Shown here piece by piece: positions 1 through 8,164 of a stretch of 64,000 nt of DNA; the first letter of the stretch is position 1; each line of letters starts with the position of its first letter. The position numbers were made by a program, and so were the translations under genes. The DNA is taken from positions 59,195 through 123,194 of the forward strand of contig JAFRZE010000067.1 in NCBI GenBank assembly GCA_017442735.1, given 5' to 3'. The notes under the pieces were generated by a model. That model was not told the origin of the DNA. It was given only the letters and a program-made list of their open reading frames with translations, and did no database searches. Source of the DNA: Bacillota bacterium (GTDB taxonomy: Bacteria; Bacillota; Clostridia; Lachnospirales; Bianqueaceae).

Positions 1-21
1 GAATAGCAGGTCGTTTCATAG

Positions 22-47
22 AAGATCCATTCGTCATGATGGATCTT
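22..47 (+). terminator. Rho-independent terminator of the gene upstream of the window
   Basis: A 9-bp perfect inverted repeat (AAGATCCAT / ATGGATCTT) with an 8-nt loop is followed by TTATTC. It precedes the malQ ribosome site, so it probably ends a plus-strand transcript that begins outside the window. The U-tract is short, so read-through into malQ is possible. Confidence 0.6.
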
Positions 48-82
48 TTATTCATATCATGAATATAAAGGAGATATAGATT

Positions 83-1618
83 ATGCGCAGAAGCGGAATT
101 CTGATGCCCGTTTTTTCTCTTGCTTCCCCCTACGGGATCGGCGATTTTGGTTCGAAAGCTTATGAATTTGTAGACTTTCTGAAGAAGGCAGGCCAGTCTC
201 TCTGGCAGATCCTGCCGCTCAATCCCACAAACTACGGAGATTCACCATATCAGTCTTTTTCCACTTACGCAGGAAATCCGTATTTTATCAGTCCCGAATT
301 ATTGATCCGGGATGGACTGCTGACTGAGCAGGAAGCGGGGTCCTTTGATTTTGTCACAGATAAAAACAAAGTCGATTACGGAAAGCTTTACTGGAACCGG
401 CTGAAAATGCTGGAGATCGCTTACCGCCGGTTCGTTCCTGATGAAGCTTTCGAAAAGTTTGTGAAGGAACAAAGCTTCTGGCTGGAAGATTTCTGCCTGT
501 TTATGGCCCTGAAAAACGCTCATGATGACCGGGCCTGGATCGAATGGGAGGAAGAGCTGAAGCTGCACGAAGAGAAGGCGGTGGAGGAAGCCAGAGTTCT
601 TTATCAGGACAGGATCGGTTTTTACCGTTTTCTGCAGTATGAGTTCTATATCCAGTGGCATGCTTTGAAAGATTATGCCAACAAGAATGAGATCCAGATC
701 GTAGGCGATATCCCGATCTATGTGGCTTATGACAGTGCCGATGTATGGGGAAAGAGCGAGATGTTCCAGTTGGATGAAGAACGCGTACCGCTGGCGGTCG
801 CAGGCTGTCCTCCGGATGCTTTCTCCGCGGACGGCCAGCTTTGGGGCAATCCTCTGTACAGATGGGAAGATATGGCCAAAGAAGAGATCCCTTACCAGTG
901 GTGGAAGGAGAGGATCGCTTATTCCCTGAAACTCTACGATATCGTCAGGATCGATCATTTTCGCGGATTTGAAGCGTATTATTCGATCCCGTTTGGCGAT
1001 GAGAGCGCGAAAAACGGTAAATGGAAGAAAGGTCCCGGCATCCATTTATTTGAAGAGATCGAAAAAAACCTTGGAGGCGACCTTCCGATCATCGCGGAGG
1101 ATCTTGGCTATCTGACGCCGGAAGTCCACCAGCTTTTAAAAGATACCGGATTCCCCGGAATGAAAGTCCTGCAGTTTGCTTTTGATCCGGCAGGAGATAA
1201 TGATTATCTGCCTCATAATCTCGTGAATAACGCGGTGATCTATACAGGTACGCATGATAATGATACCATTATCGGATGGCTGAAATCCGCGGCTCCCGGT
1301 GAGGTAGCCTATGCGAAAGCTTATCTGCATGCTACGCAGGAAGAAGGATTTAACTGGACCATGATGCGTCAGGCTATGTCTTCCGTCTGTGATACCTGTA
1401 TTCTGATGATGCAGGATCTTTTAGGACTCGGGACGGAAGCCCGTATCAACATGCCTTCGACCCTTGGCGGGAACTGGCAGTGGAGGATCAGTGACGGCTA
1501 TGTCAATGACTGGCTGGCTGGGATCATCCTTGAAAACACGAAGCTCTACCGTCGGATCCCGAAAAAGGACAAAGAAAAAACAGCGGAAGACTCCCAGACT
1601 GAAGTTTCCGCTGAATAA
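83..1618 (+). CDS. malQ: 4-alpha-glucanotransferase (amylomaltase, GH77)
   Basis: Transfers alpha-1,4-glucan segments between maltodextrins, releasing glucose, in cytosolic glycogen/maltodextrin metabolism. The 511-residue length fits bacterial MalQ. The GH77 signature blocks are visible in order: the N-terminal GDFG...LPL(N)PT region, DIPIYV near residue 210, the nucleophile motif VRIDHFRG near 287-294, the acid/base motif IAEDLG near 338, and the third carboxylate in THDND near 390. The ATG lies 8 nt after AAAGGAGA. No other maltodextrin gene is adjacent. A convergent tRNA gene begins 8 nt after the stop. The Lys/Glu-rich C-terminal tail looks like an unconserved extension. Confidence 0.96.
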   Translation: MRRSGILMPVFSLASPYGIGDFGSKAYEFVDFLKKAGQSLWQILPLNPTNYGDSPYQSFSTYAGNPYFISPELLIRDGLLTEQEAGSFDFVTDKNKVDYGKLYWNRLKMLEIAYRRFVPDEAFEKFVKEQSFWLEDFCLFMALKNAHDDRAWIEWEEELKLHEEKAVEEARVLYQDRIGFYRFLQYEFYIQWHALKDYANKNEIQIVGDIPIYVAYDSADVWGKSEMFQLDEERVPLAVAGCPPDAFSADGQLWGNPLYRWEDMAKEEIPYQWWKERIAYSLKLYDIVRIDHFRGFEAYYSIPFGDESAKNGKWKKGPGIHLFEEIEKNLGGDLPIIAEDLGYLTPEVHQLLKDTGFPGMKVLQFAFDPAGDNDYLPHNLVNNAVIYTGTHDNDTIIGWLKSAAPGEVAYAKAYLHATQEEGFNWTMMRQAMSSVCDTCILMMQDLLGLGTEARINMPSTLGGNWQWRISDGYVNDWLAGIILENTKLYRRIPKKDKEKTAEDSQTEVSAE

Positions 1619-1626
1619 AAGAAAAA

Positions 1627-1699
1627 AGCTTCCAATCGGATTCGAACCGATGACCTACGCATTACGAGTGCGTCGCTCTACCGACTGAGCCATGGAAGC
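1627..1699 (-). tRNA. tRNA-Thr (anticodon CGU)
   Basis: Seen directly: a complete 73-nt cloverleaf with a 7-bp acceptor stem (GCTTCCA/TGGAAGC), D-arm GCTC...GAGC, anticodon stem ACGCA/TGCGT around loop CTCGTAA, a 5-nt variable loop, T-arm ATCGG-TTCGAAT-CCGAT and discriminator U. Anticodon CGU reads ACG (Thr). CCA is not encoded. A T-run follows the 3' end and can serve as terminator. The gene is convergent with malQ. Confidence 0.95.
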
Positions 1700-1711
1700 A
1701 ATTGCCATATT

Positions 1712-1740
1712 ACTATAGTATATTTTCTTTTCTTTGTCAA
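1712..1740 (-). promoter_or_regulatory. Promoter of tRNA-Thr
   Basis: On the minus strand a consensus -35 TTGACA (1735-1740), a 17-nt spacer and a -10 TATAGT (1712-1717) end 12 nt before the tRNA 5' end. The site lies in the short gap before the phosphofructokinase gene, for which no comparably good plus-strand promoter is seen. Confidence 0.75.
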
Positions 1741-1766
1741 GTTATTTCTCATACAAGGAGGGGGCT

Positions 1767-3011
1767 ATGCAGACAGAAACAAGGCATCTGAATATCCTCG
1801 TAGGACAGTCCGGAGGCCCAACGGCTGTCATCAACAGTACGCTCTATGGAATCCTGAAAACCCGATCCGTTTATCCGGAAATCACCGGTATCTATGGTAT
1901 GATCAACGGGATCGAGGGATATCTGAAGGGCAGCATGATCGACCTTTCCCTTTTGTCACAGGAAGAACAGGAGCTTTTGAAAACAACGCCAGGCGCTTAC
2001 TTAGGTTCGTGTCGTTATAAAATGCCGGAGGATCAGACTTCACCGATCTATCAGAAGATGTTTGATCGTCTTACGGAGGATCAGATCGATATCGTGCTTT
2101 ATATCGGCGGTAATGATTCCATGGATACCGTAGCCAAGCTTTCGGATTACGCACTCAAAACAGGATCTTCCATCTGCTTTGTCGGTATTCCAAAGACGAT
2201 CGATAATGATCTGTGCGAGACAGACCATACACCGGGTTACGGTAGCGCCGCCAAGTTTGTGGCGTCCAATGTACGGCAGATCGTCATGGACGCGGAAGTC
2301 TATCAGACGAAAGCTGTCACGATCGTTGAGATCATGGGCCGAAACGCAGGATGGCTGACTGCAGCCGCGAAAGCTGCCCGTAAGTATCCGGAAGACAATC
2401 CTGTGCTGATCTATCTGCCGGAAGTGAATTTCTATATGGATCAGATGCTAAACGATGTCCGGGAACTCCTCAAAACAAAAAACGCGATCGTGATCTGTAT
2501 TTCCGAAGGAATCCACGATGAGCACGGAACACTGATCTGTGAGATGGGAGGAAGATCCGCCACGGATGTGTTCGGGCATAAACTTCTGGCAGGGGCCGGA
2601 AAAGTATTGGAAAATACGATCCGGCAGGAGCTTGGTGTCAAGGTAAGAAGCGTTGAGCTCAATGTAACGCAGCGTTCCAGCGCGGTAGAAGCATCTTTCA
2701 CGGACGTGATGGAAGCAGTGGCCTGCGGTGTAAAAGGCGTAGAGCTGGCTATGGAAGGCTGGAGCGGCTTTATGGTGACCATGCACCGGATCGAGGATAA
2801 GGTCCTGTATGACATCGATTATCGGGGTACCAAGGTCACCAATGTATCCAACGAAGTCAAAAGCTTCCCTGAAAAATGGATCACGAAGGGCGGAACAGAT
2901 ATCAGCGATGAGTTTCTTTCATATCTGATCCCGCTCATCCAGGGTGAATCATATCCACCCATGGAAAATGGACTGCCCAGGTTTATTTACCGGAAGCAGT
3001 CCATCGGTTAA
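1767..3011 (+). CDS. 6-phosphofructokinase, probably PPi-dependent type
   Basis: Phosphorylates fructose 6-phosphate to the 1,6-bisphosphate in glycolysis. It has 414 residues from the ATG at 1767, which sits 2-3 nt after a strong AAGGAGGGGG site. An in-frame upstream ATG at 1734 lacks such a site. The PFK fold is shown by GQSGGPTAVIN near the N-terminus, and two positions point to phosphoryl donor choice. GGND (about residue 113) carries Asp where ATP enzymes have Gly, and PKTIDNDL (about 141) carries Lys where ATP enzymes have PGTIDND. Both are family hallmarks of pyrophosphate-dependent enzymes. The donor assignment is inference from these residues. Confidence 0.9.
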   Translation: MQTETRHLNILVGQSGGPTAVINSTLYGILKTRSVYPEITGIYGMINGIEGYLKGSMIDLSLLSQEEQELLKTTPGAYLGSCRYKMPEDQTSPIYQKMFDRLTEDQIDIVLYIGGNDSMDTVAKLSDYALKTGSSICFVGIPKTIDNDLCETDHTPGYGSAAKFVASNVRQIVMDAEVYQTKAVTIVEIMGRNAGWLTAAAKAARKYPEDNPVLIYLPEVNFYMDQMLNDVRELLKTKNAIVICISEGIHDEHGTLICEMGGRSATDVFGHKLLAGAGKVLENTIRQELGVKVRSVELNVTQRSSAVEASFTDVMEAVACGVKGVELAMEGWSGFMVTMHRIEDKVLYDIDYRGTKVTNVSNEVKSFPEKWITKGGTDISDEFLSYLIPLIQGESYPPMENGLPRFIYRKQSIG

Positions 3012-3042
3012 GAGTATTATTCTTTGATGCGGTTATGACGAA

Positions 3043-4092
3043 TTACATCTCCAGAAATTCGGCCATAGCCGCATTTTGTATCAGGTGACGCAATCTGGTG
3101 AGTTTTCCGTTGGCGCGAGTCGGATGGACTCGGTTGGTCAGCAGGATGATATAGAGGCCGCTTTCCGGATCGACCGTAAAGGATGTCCCTGTAAAACCGG
3201 TATGACCAAATCCGCGATCTCCGAAAAGATCGCCAAAGAAAGTCGGTTCCGGTCCGCTCATCTGAAAGCCGAGGCCGCGATTCTCATCTGTGTCCGGCGT
3301 ATAGTTTATTGTAGCTAGATCCAGCAGCCTTTTTGTGATCAGCGGATATCCGTCCATCGAAAGCATCCGGCAGAAACGGATCATGTCATTCAGTGAAGAA
3401 AAGACTCCGGCGTTCCCGGATACACCATTTAGAAAACGCGCGTTCTCATCATGGACGATGCCGGGAGGAGTAGGACCGTTCAGGGACTGTGTTTCCGTGA
3501 AGCAGATCGTTTCATCCGGAGCAAACTGATCCACGGGACGATAACCCGTTTTCCGCATCTCCAAAGGCTCAAACGTCCACCTTTTTGAAAGGACATCCAG
3601 TCCTTCCCCGGTGATCTTCTCTATGATTTTACCCAGGAGGATATAACCCATACAGCTGTAAGTGACGCCTTTCCCCGTCTCATAGACCAGGGGAGCATGA
3701 AGGATCGTCTGAACGGCTTCTTCCGGAGTTTTACATTCTTTCCAAAGGAAGATTTCGGCGGGAAGCCCACTGGTATGTGTCATAAGATGACGGATGGTAA
3801 TCCCCTTCTTGTCCTCCGGTACGTCATCGAAGAAATCCGTCAGTGCGTCCAGTAGGGAAAGCGTGCCTTCCTCGATCATGTGAAACGCACAGAACGTGGT
3901 TCCGAGAATCTTGGAAACGCTGGCCATATCGAATAGTGTGTCCGCGTCGACAGGGGCTGAAGAGGGATCATAGGATACGTTTCCGATCGTTTCCTTGTAC
4001 AGGATCCTGTCCTTTTTTCCTACCGCGATCGCGGCGCCGCTATACACATGATCTTCAAATCCCTGACGGAATATGTTTTGTGTCTGACCCAT
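3043..4092 (-). CDS. Serine beta-lactamase-fold hydrolase, possible muropeptide amidase
   Basis: A 349-residue class C beta-lactamase/esterase-family protein without an obvious signal peptide. The catalytic SxxK is SVSK at residues 58-61, a Tyr motif YSC lies near 145, and HTG (the KTG equivalent) is near 293. It begins 11 nt after anmK, so the two are very likely co-transcribed. The B. subtilis N-acetylmuramyl-L-alanine amidase AmiE belongs to this fold and acts in the same salvage pathway. Removal of peptides from muropeptides is therefore a reasonable inference, but an esterase or peptidase role cannot be excluded. AGGAG precedes the ATG. Confidence 0.8.
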   Translation of the reverse strand: MGQTQNIFRQGFEDHVYSGAAIAVGKKDRILYKETIGNVSYDPSSAPVDADTLFDMASVSKILGTTFCAFHMIEEGTLSLLDALTDFFDDVPEDKKGITIRHLMTHTSGLPAEIFLWKECKTPEEAVQTILHAPLVYETGKGVTYSCMGYILLGKIIEKITGEGLDVLSKRWTFEPLEMRKTGYRPVDQFAPDETICFTETQSLNGPTPPGIVHDENARFLNGVSGNAGVFSSLNDMIRFCRMLSMDGYPLITKRLLDLATINYTPDTDENRGLGFQMSGPEPTFFGDLFGDRGFGHTGFTGTSFTVDPESGLYIILLTNRVHPTRANGKLTRLRHLIQNAAMAEFLEM

Positions 4093-4103
4093 AAATGACT
4101 CCT

Positions 4104-5282
4104 TTACTGAGAAATCTTACCCATTACGACCGGATGAAGAGCGCCGGTCGCCGCGGGCGCGTTATTGCATACACTGTGGATCGCTTCATTCGCGAGGATC
4201 GCGAACGCGACCGCTTCTTTCGCGTTGCCGTCAAATCCGATATCTTCGTTCGTCATGACTTCGATCTCCGGCAGCGCATCCCTGATATCTTTCATCAGCG
4301 CAGGATTCATGCTTCCTCCGCCTCCGACGATCAGTCTTTCAGGCTTGACAGGGCAGAGGTGATGGATCGAATAGGCGATCGTCTGCGCGGTAAACATGGT
4401 CACGGTAGCGAGGATGTCCCGGTCTGAAATGCCCATTTCGCCGGCCAGACGGAAGATCCGCTCCACATAGGCGTCGCCAAAGTATTCTCGGCCGGTGGTT
4501 TTGGGCGGGATGACCGGCAGATACGGATCCTTCATCAGTTCTTTCAGCAAATCCGGATGGATCGTGCCGGAAGACGCAATTCTTCCGTCTTTGTCATAAT
4601 GATGCTGACCGCCGGTGATTCGGGTGGTAACAGCGTCCATGATCATATTGCCCGGACCGGTGTCAAAGGCGGAAAGATCTTCCAGTTTTCCTCCGGCCGG
4701 AAGAACGGTGATATTTCCGATGCCGCCTATATTCTGTAAGCCGACATTACGGACAGGATCCGAATACAATATATATTCCGTATAGGGGACCAGCGGCGCT
4801 CCAAGACCACCAGCCGCCATATCGCGGACACGGAAATCGGAGACCGTGACGGCGCCGATCCGTTCAACAAGTCCGGAGGGTTCACCGATCTGAAGCGTCG
4901 CGCGGACTTTCTTTCCAAGATATTCTTCGGGAACCGGGATATGATAGATCGTCTGACCATGTGTACCGATCAGATCGATCTCAGAAGGGGAAACACCCGC
5001 TTCTTCGCAAAGAGACAGGACAGCTTCCGTAAACATTTCTGTCAGATAAAAGTTCATCAGGCAGATTTCTCTGGCACCGCCGAAATCACCTTTGGCTATT
5101 CGGATGATCCGATCATGGACCTCTTTACTGTATGCGGGAGAGACGAAAGCCAGCTGTTTGACTTTTGTACCCGGCCCATGTCCGCTGATCCGGCAGAGGA
5201 CCGCGTCCACACCATCCGCGGAAGTGCCGCTCATCAGCCCTACGACAAGCTTTTCGTTTTTTTGTACTATATCCTGAAGCAT
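4104..5282 (-). CDS. anmK: Anhydro-N-acetylmuramic acid kinase
   Basis: Phosphorylates and opens 1,6-anhydro-MurNAc to MurNAc 6-phosphate in cell-wall recycling. The 392-residue protein has the family start VGLMSGTSADGVD, GTHGQTIYH in the middle, the AFDTGPGNMIMDA motif and a C-terminal GGGGSMNPALM motif. GGAGG lies upstream of the ATG. It is the first gene of a two-gene minus-strand unit with a serine hydrolase. Anhydro-muropeptides arise from lytic transglycosylases, so the gene implies such enzymes elsewhere in the genome. Confidence 0.94.
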   Translation of the reverse strand: MLQDIVQKNEKLVVGLMSGTSADGVDAVLCRISGHGPGTKVKQLAFVSPAYSKEVHDRIIRIAKGDFGGAREICLMNFYLTEMFTEAVLSLCEEAGVSPSEIDLIGTHGQTIYHIPVPEEYLGKKVRATLQIGEPSGLVERIGAVTVSDFRVRDMAAGGLGAPLVPYTEYILYSDPVRNVGLQNIGGIGNITVLPAGGKLEDLSAFDTGPGNMIMDAVTTRITGGQHHYDKDGRIASSGTIHPDLLKELMKDPYLPVIPPKTTGREYFGDAYVERIFRLAGEMGISDRDILATVTMFTAQTIAYSIHHLCPVKPERLIVGGGGSMNPALMKDIRDALPEIEVMTNEDIGFDGNAKEAVAFAILANEAIHSVCNNAPAATGALHPVVMGKISQ

Positions 5283-5352
5283 TGATTGACCTCCGGAAAG
5301 TTTTGATATATACTAAACTATTGACGAAAAAAAGTCAAGAAAGGACTGCCGA

Positions 5353-6333
5353 ATGAAGCTTCTTGAATCCAGGAACGCTGACAGGGCTCTTTCCCTGTAT
5401 AACCAGTCCATCCGGCATGGCGAACAAAACCTGAAAGTTCTTTCGAAACAGGAATTTACGGAACTTTTCCTGACCCCTTCGAAGGAAAATCTTACCTTTG
5501 CTTCCTATACGGATGATGAAAACGGATTTATCATCGGAACCTATGACGGTGGGATAGACCGTTTCTTTTTGACCATGCTGGTCGTGGATCCGGCATTTCG
5601 AAGAAAAGGGTACGGCACACATCTTGTAAGTCATCTTCAGTATCAGATGGACGAGCTTTCAGGCAAACTATGCCATAAGCTTCCGCCCATGGAGATCTCT
5701 TATTTCGATCCCGTCAATATTCGATGGATTCTTCCAGGGACGGATGGACATACCCATCAGAATTCCCAGGGTGTGAAACTGGGTTCTCCCGCCCATCTTT
5801 TCTTCAAGAATCTTGGTTTCAGAGATTTCTCTACACAGAATACATATCATCTGCTTCTTTCCGATTATACCTGGTCAAAAGCCAGGCTGGAGATCTATGA
5901 GGAACGCGCTGCCAAAGCGGGATTCTCTGTTGAGCTCTACGATCCCGAAGAACATACCGGCATGCAGGATGTGGTCGATGATCTGAACAATGATCTTTGG
6001 AACTGGCAGATCCCTCAGGAAATGAATCGTCCGGAAGGTCCCAGGCCGATCGTGATCGTGAATGATCACGGACGTATCGGCGGTTTCGCCGGCCCGATCG
6101 TTGTCGAAGATGATGGAAGGTGTTGGCTGCTCGGTGTAGCGGTGCATTCCAGATGCCGCGGAAGCGGCTGCGCGACCCTTCTGTTCAACCGAATGTGTCA
6201 GGAATTCAAAGATGCCGGAGCCGTTTATCTGACGCTGTTTACCGGTGAAGATAATCCCGCGCGTAAGATCTACGAAAGCGCAGGAATGAAGATCCTGTAT
6301 TCGTGGGCTACGATGAGGAGAACAGGAATATGA
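5353..6333 (+). CDS. Tandem GNAT acetyltransferase
   Basis: A 326-residue protein with two GNAT domains. The acetyl-CoA loop (R/Q-x-x-G-x-G/A) is RRKGYG near residue 85 in the N-terminal half and CRGSGC near 265 in the C-terminal half. Substrate unknown. The start codon follows AAGAAAGGA. Its stop overlaps the mrnC start (ATGA), so the gene leads the mrnC-rlmB-sigH run and may share its regulation. Such two-domain proteins can be N-acyltransferases or acetylate antibiotics or polyamines, and nothing here decides between these. Confidence 0.85.
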   Translation: MKLLESRNADRALSLYNQSIRHGEQNLKVLSKQEFTELFLTPSKENLTFASYTDDENGFIIGTYDGGIDRFFLTMLVVDPAFRRKGYGTHLVSHLQYQMDELSGKLCHKLPPMEISYFDPVNIRWILPGTDGHTHQNSQGVKLGSPAHLFFKNLGFRDFSTQNTYHLLLSDYTWSKARLEIYEERAAKAGFSVELYDPEEHTGMQDVVDDLNNDLWNWQIPQEMNRPEGPRPIVIVNDHGRIGGFAGPIVVEDDGRCWLLGVAVHSRCRGSGCATLLFNRMCQEFKDAGAVYLTLFTGEDNPARKIYESAGMKILYSWATMRRTGI

Positions 6334-6767
6334 GTGCTTTCTGTGAAGAACTTAGAAAGAGGATCCATACCTTTGATCCGGTTCTTGATCCGGAGAAGAT
6401 CCGTCCGCTGGCGCTGGCCTATCTCGGAGATACGATCTTTGATCTTTATGTTCGAAGTATTCTTGTTATGACCCGCTCAGCCGGTCCGAAGGATATGCAT
6501 ATCGCCGCGTCGAACATCGTCAACGCGGCTTCTCAGGCAAGGATCGTCAAACGCCTGCTGCCTTCTCTTTCTGAGAAAGAAATGGCTGTTTTTAAGGCAG
6601 CGCGCAATCAGAAGCCACAAACGTTGCCCAGAAATATGTCTCCGGTCGATTATAAACTGGCGACTGGTCTGGAGGCTTTACTGGGATACCTCTTCATTAC
6701 AGAGCAGGATGAACGATTGATGGAACTGCTGGAACAGGGCGTCGAACTGCTAAATAAGGAAGGATAA
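6330..6767 (+). CDS. mrnC: Mini-ribonuclease III
   Basis: Dimeric RNase III-like nuclease that matures 23S rRNA. It has 145 residues and one RNase III domain without a dsRNA-binding domain, as expected. The signature is LAYLGDTIFDLYVR near residue 28, whose acidic residues form the metal site. The ATG at 6330 is preferred to the upstream GTG at 6303 because it makes an ATGA overlap with the GNAT stop and has GAGGAG 10 nt upstream. The neighbours rlmB and sigH match the conserved order seen in Bacillus. Confidence 0.93.
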   Translation: MSAFCEELRKRIHTFDPVLDPEKIRPLALAYLGDTIFDLYVRSILVMTRSAGPKDMHIAASNIVNAASQARIVKRLLPSLSEKEMAVFKAARNQKPQTLPRNMSPVDYKLATGLEALLGYLFITEQDERLMELLEQGVELLNKEG

Positions 6768-6770
6768 GAT

Positions 6771-7514
6771 ATGAATGAGTCTATACTGGCCGGAAGAAAC
6801 GCGGTTTTTGAAGCGTTGAAAGCCGGACGGTCGATCGAAAAGATCTATGTGCAGCAGGGTGCTCAGGGAGGATCACTGCTGGCCATTATCCGTTTAGCCC
6901 AAAAAAACAGGATCCAGGTTCAGCAGACAAATCGTGAACGGCTGGACGAAATGAGCAGTGAGAATCATCAGGGCGTTGTTGCTGTGGTATCCGCGGTGGA
7001 ATACCAGAGTGTGGATGATATGATCGAAAGAGCACGCCAGACTGGAGAAGTGCCTTTTATTCTCATTTGTGAAAGTATCCAGGACCCGCATAATCTAGGC
7101 GCCATGATCCGTACGGCGGAAGCCTGCGGAGTTCACGGGATCGTGATTTCGAAACACCATGCGGTCGGTCTTTCCGATGCCGTAGCCAAAACGGCGGCCG
7201 GCGCGCTGGAGTATCTGCCGGTCGCGAAAGTTTCCAGCGTGGCTAAACTGGTCGATGAGCTGAAAAAGGAAGGCTTCTGGGTCGTCTGTGCCGATATGGA
7301 TGGCGAGAACATGTATGAAGCGGATCTGACCGGACCGACAGCGCTCGTGATCGGTGGTGAGCATGAAGGGATCACAAGGCTGGTGAAGGAAAAAGCAGAT
7401 CATGTAATTCGAATTCCCATGCGGGGAACGGTCAACTCTCTGAATGCCTCCGTCGCGGCCGGTATTCTGATGTATGAAATCACCAGACAAAGGACAAATA
7501 AACAGGCAAAATGA
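6771..7514 (+). CDS. rlmB: 23S rRNA (guanosine-2'-O-)methyltransferase, RlmB/TrmH family
   Basis: SPOUT-class methyltransferase of 247 residues. An N-terminal L30e-like RNA-binding substrate domain (about 1-75) precedes the knotted SAM domain. The family motifs are NLGAMIRTAEACG near 110, VIGGEHEGI near 195 and IPMRGTVNSLNAS near 215. It starts 3 nt after mrnC behind AAGGAAGGA and overlaps sigH by ATGA. Exact rRNA target position is inferred from family membership. Confidence 0.93.
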   Translation: MNESILAGRNAVFEALKAGRSIEKIYVQQGAQGGSLLAIIRLAQKNRIQVQQTNRERLDEMSSENHQGVVAVVSAVEYQSVDDMIERARQTGEVPFILICESIQDPHNLGAMIRTAEACGVHGIVISKHHAVGLSDAVAKTAAGALEYLPVAKVSSVAKLVDELKKEGFWVVCADMDGENMYEADLTGPTALVIGGEHEGITRLVKEKADHVIRIPMRGTVNSLNASVAAGILMYEITRQRTNKQAK

Positions 7515-8164
7515 AAACAGATGAAATGCTTTGGCGGAAGATCCATGAAGAAAAGCCGGGATCCGCTGCCTATAACAGAGCACTGGAGGAACTGTGGGAT
7601 CGCTATCGAGGTCTGATACGGAAAAAAACCAGGGCTTACTTTCTGGTCGGCGGAGATCCGGAAGATCTGATCCAGGAAGGAATGATCGGCCTCTATAAGG
7701 CCATCATGGATTATGATCCTTCCAAGGGGGTCTTTGGAAGCTTCGCTTCCCTCTGTATCGAGCGTCAGATCAGAACAGCCGTTAAGATGTCTGTCAGAGA
7801 AAAGCATCAGCCGCTTAACCAGGCTGTTTCCTATTTCCAGATCGTGACCGATGAAGAAGGCGGCGAAACACAAATGATCGAAATGATCCCGGATCAAAAG
7901 GCGTTGTCACCGGAACAAATGGTCGTCGCGGAATCGGAACGGATCGATCTTCTGAAAGAATTGAAGGATCGATTAAGTCCGATGGAATCCAGGTTTTTTG
8001 AACTTTACCTTGCCGGAAAAGGGTATCAGGAAATCGCGACAGAGATGAATATTTCCGCCAAATCGGCAGATAACGCACTGCAGAGGATCCGCAGGAAAAC
8101 AGCGTTACTGGTTTCCAGAGAGAATCCGGAAGAGAAGGGGAAAGGGCAAAAAGTTGATTCATAG
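7511..8164 (+). CDS. sigH: RNA polymerase sigma factor, SigH (Spo0H) type
   Basis: A 217-residue sigma-70 family protein. Region 2 is intact (YFLVGGDPEDLIQEGMIGL, then IRTAVKM), and a region 4 helix-turn-helix (YQEIATEMNISAKSADNALQ) lies near the C-terminus. The sequence and its position after rlmB match B. subtilis sigH, which controls entry into sporulation and competence. The intervening yacP gene of Bacillus is absent. It overlaps rlmB by ATGA and the following pseudouridine synthase by 11 nt, so translation is coupled. Whether the organism sporulates cannot be told from this window. Confidence 0.9.
   Translation: MKTDEMLWRKIHEEKPGSAAYNRALEELWDRYRGLIRKKTRAYFLVGGDPEDLIQEGMIGLYKAIMDYDPSKGVFGSFASLCIERQIRTAVKMSVREKHQPLNQAVSYFQIVTDEEGGETQMIEMIPDQKALSPEQMVVAESERIDLLKELKDRLSPMESRFFELYLAGKGYQEIATEMNISAKSADNALQRIRRKTALLVSRENPEEKGKGQKVDS

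Noticed and set aside
1464..1688. Plus-strand reading frame of 74 codons across the end of malQ and the tRNA
   Set aside because: It overlaps malQ in another frame and covers the tRNA-Thr gene; there is no ribosome site.
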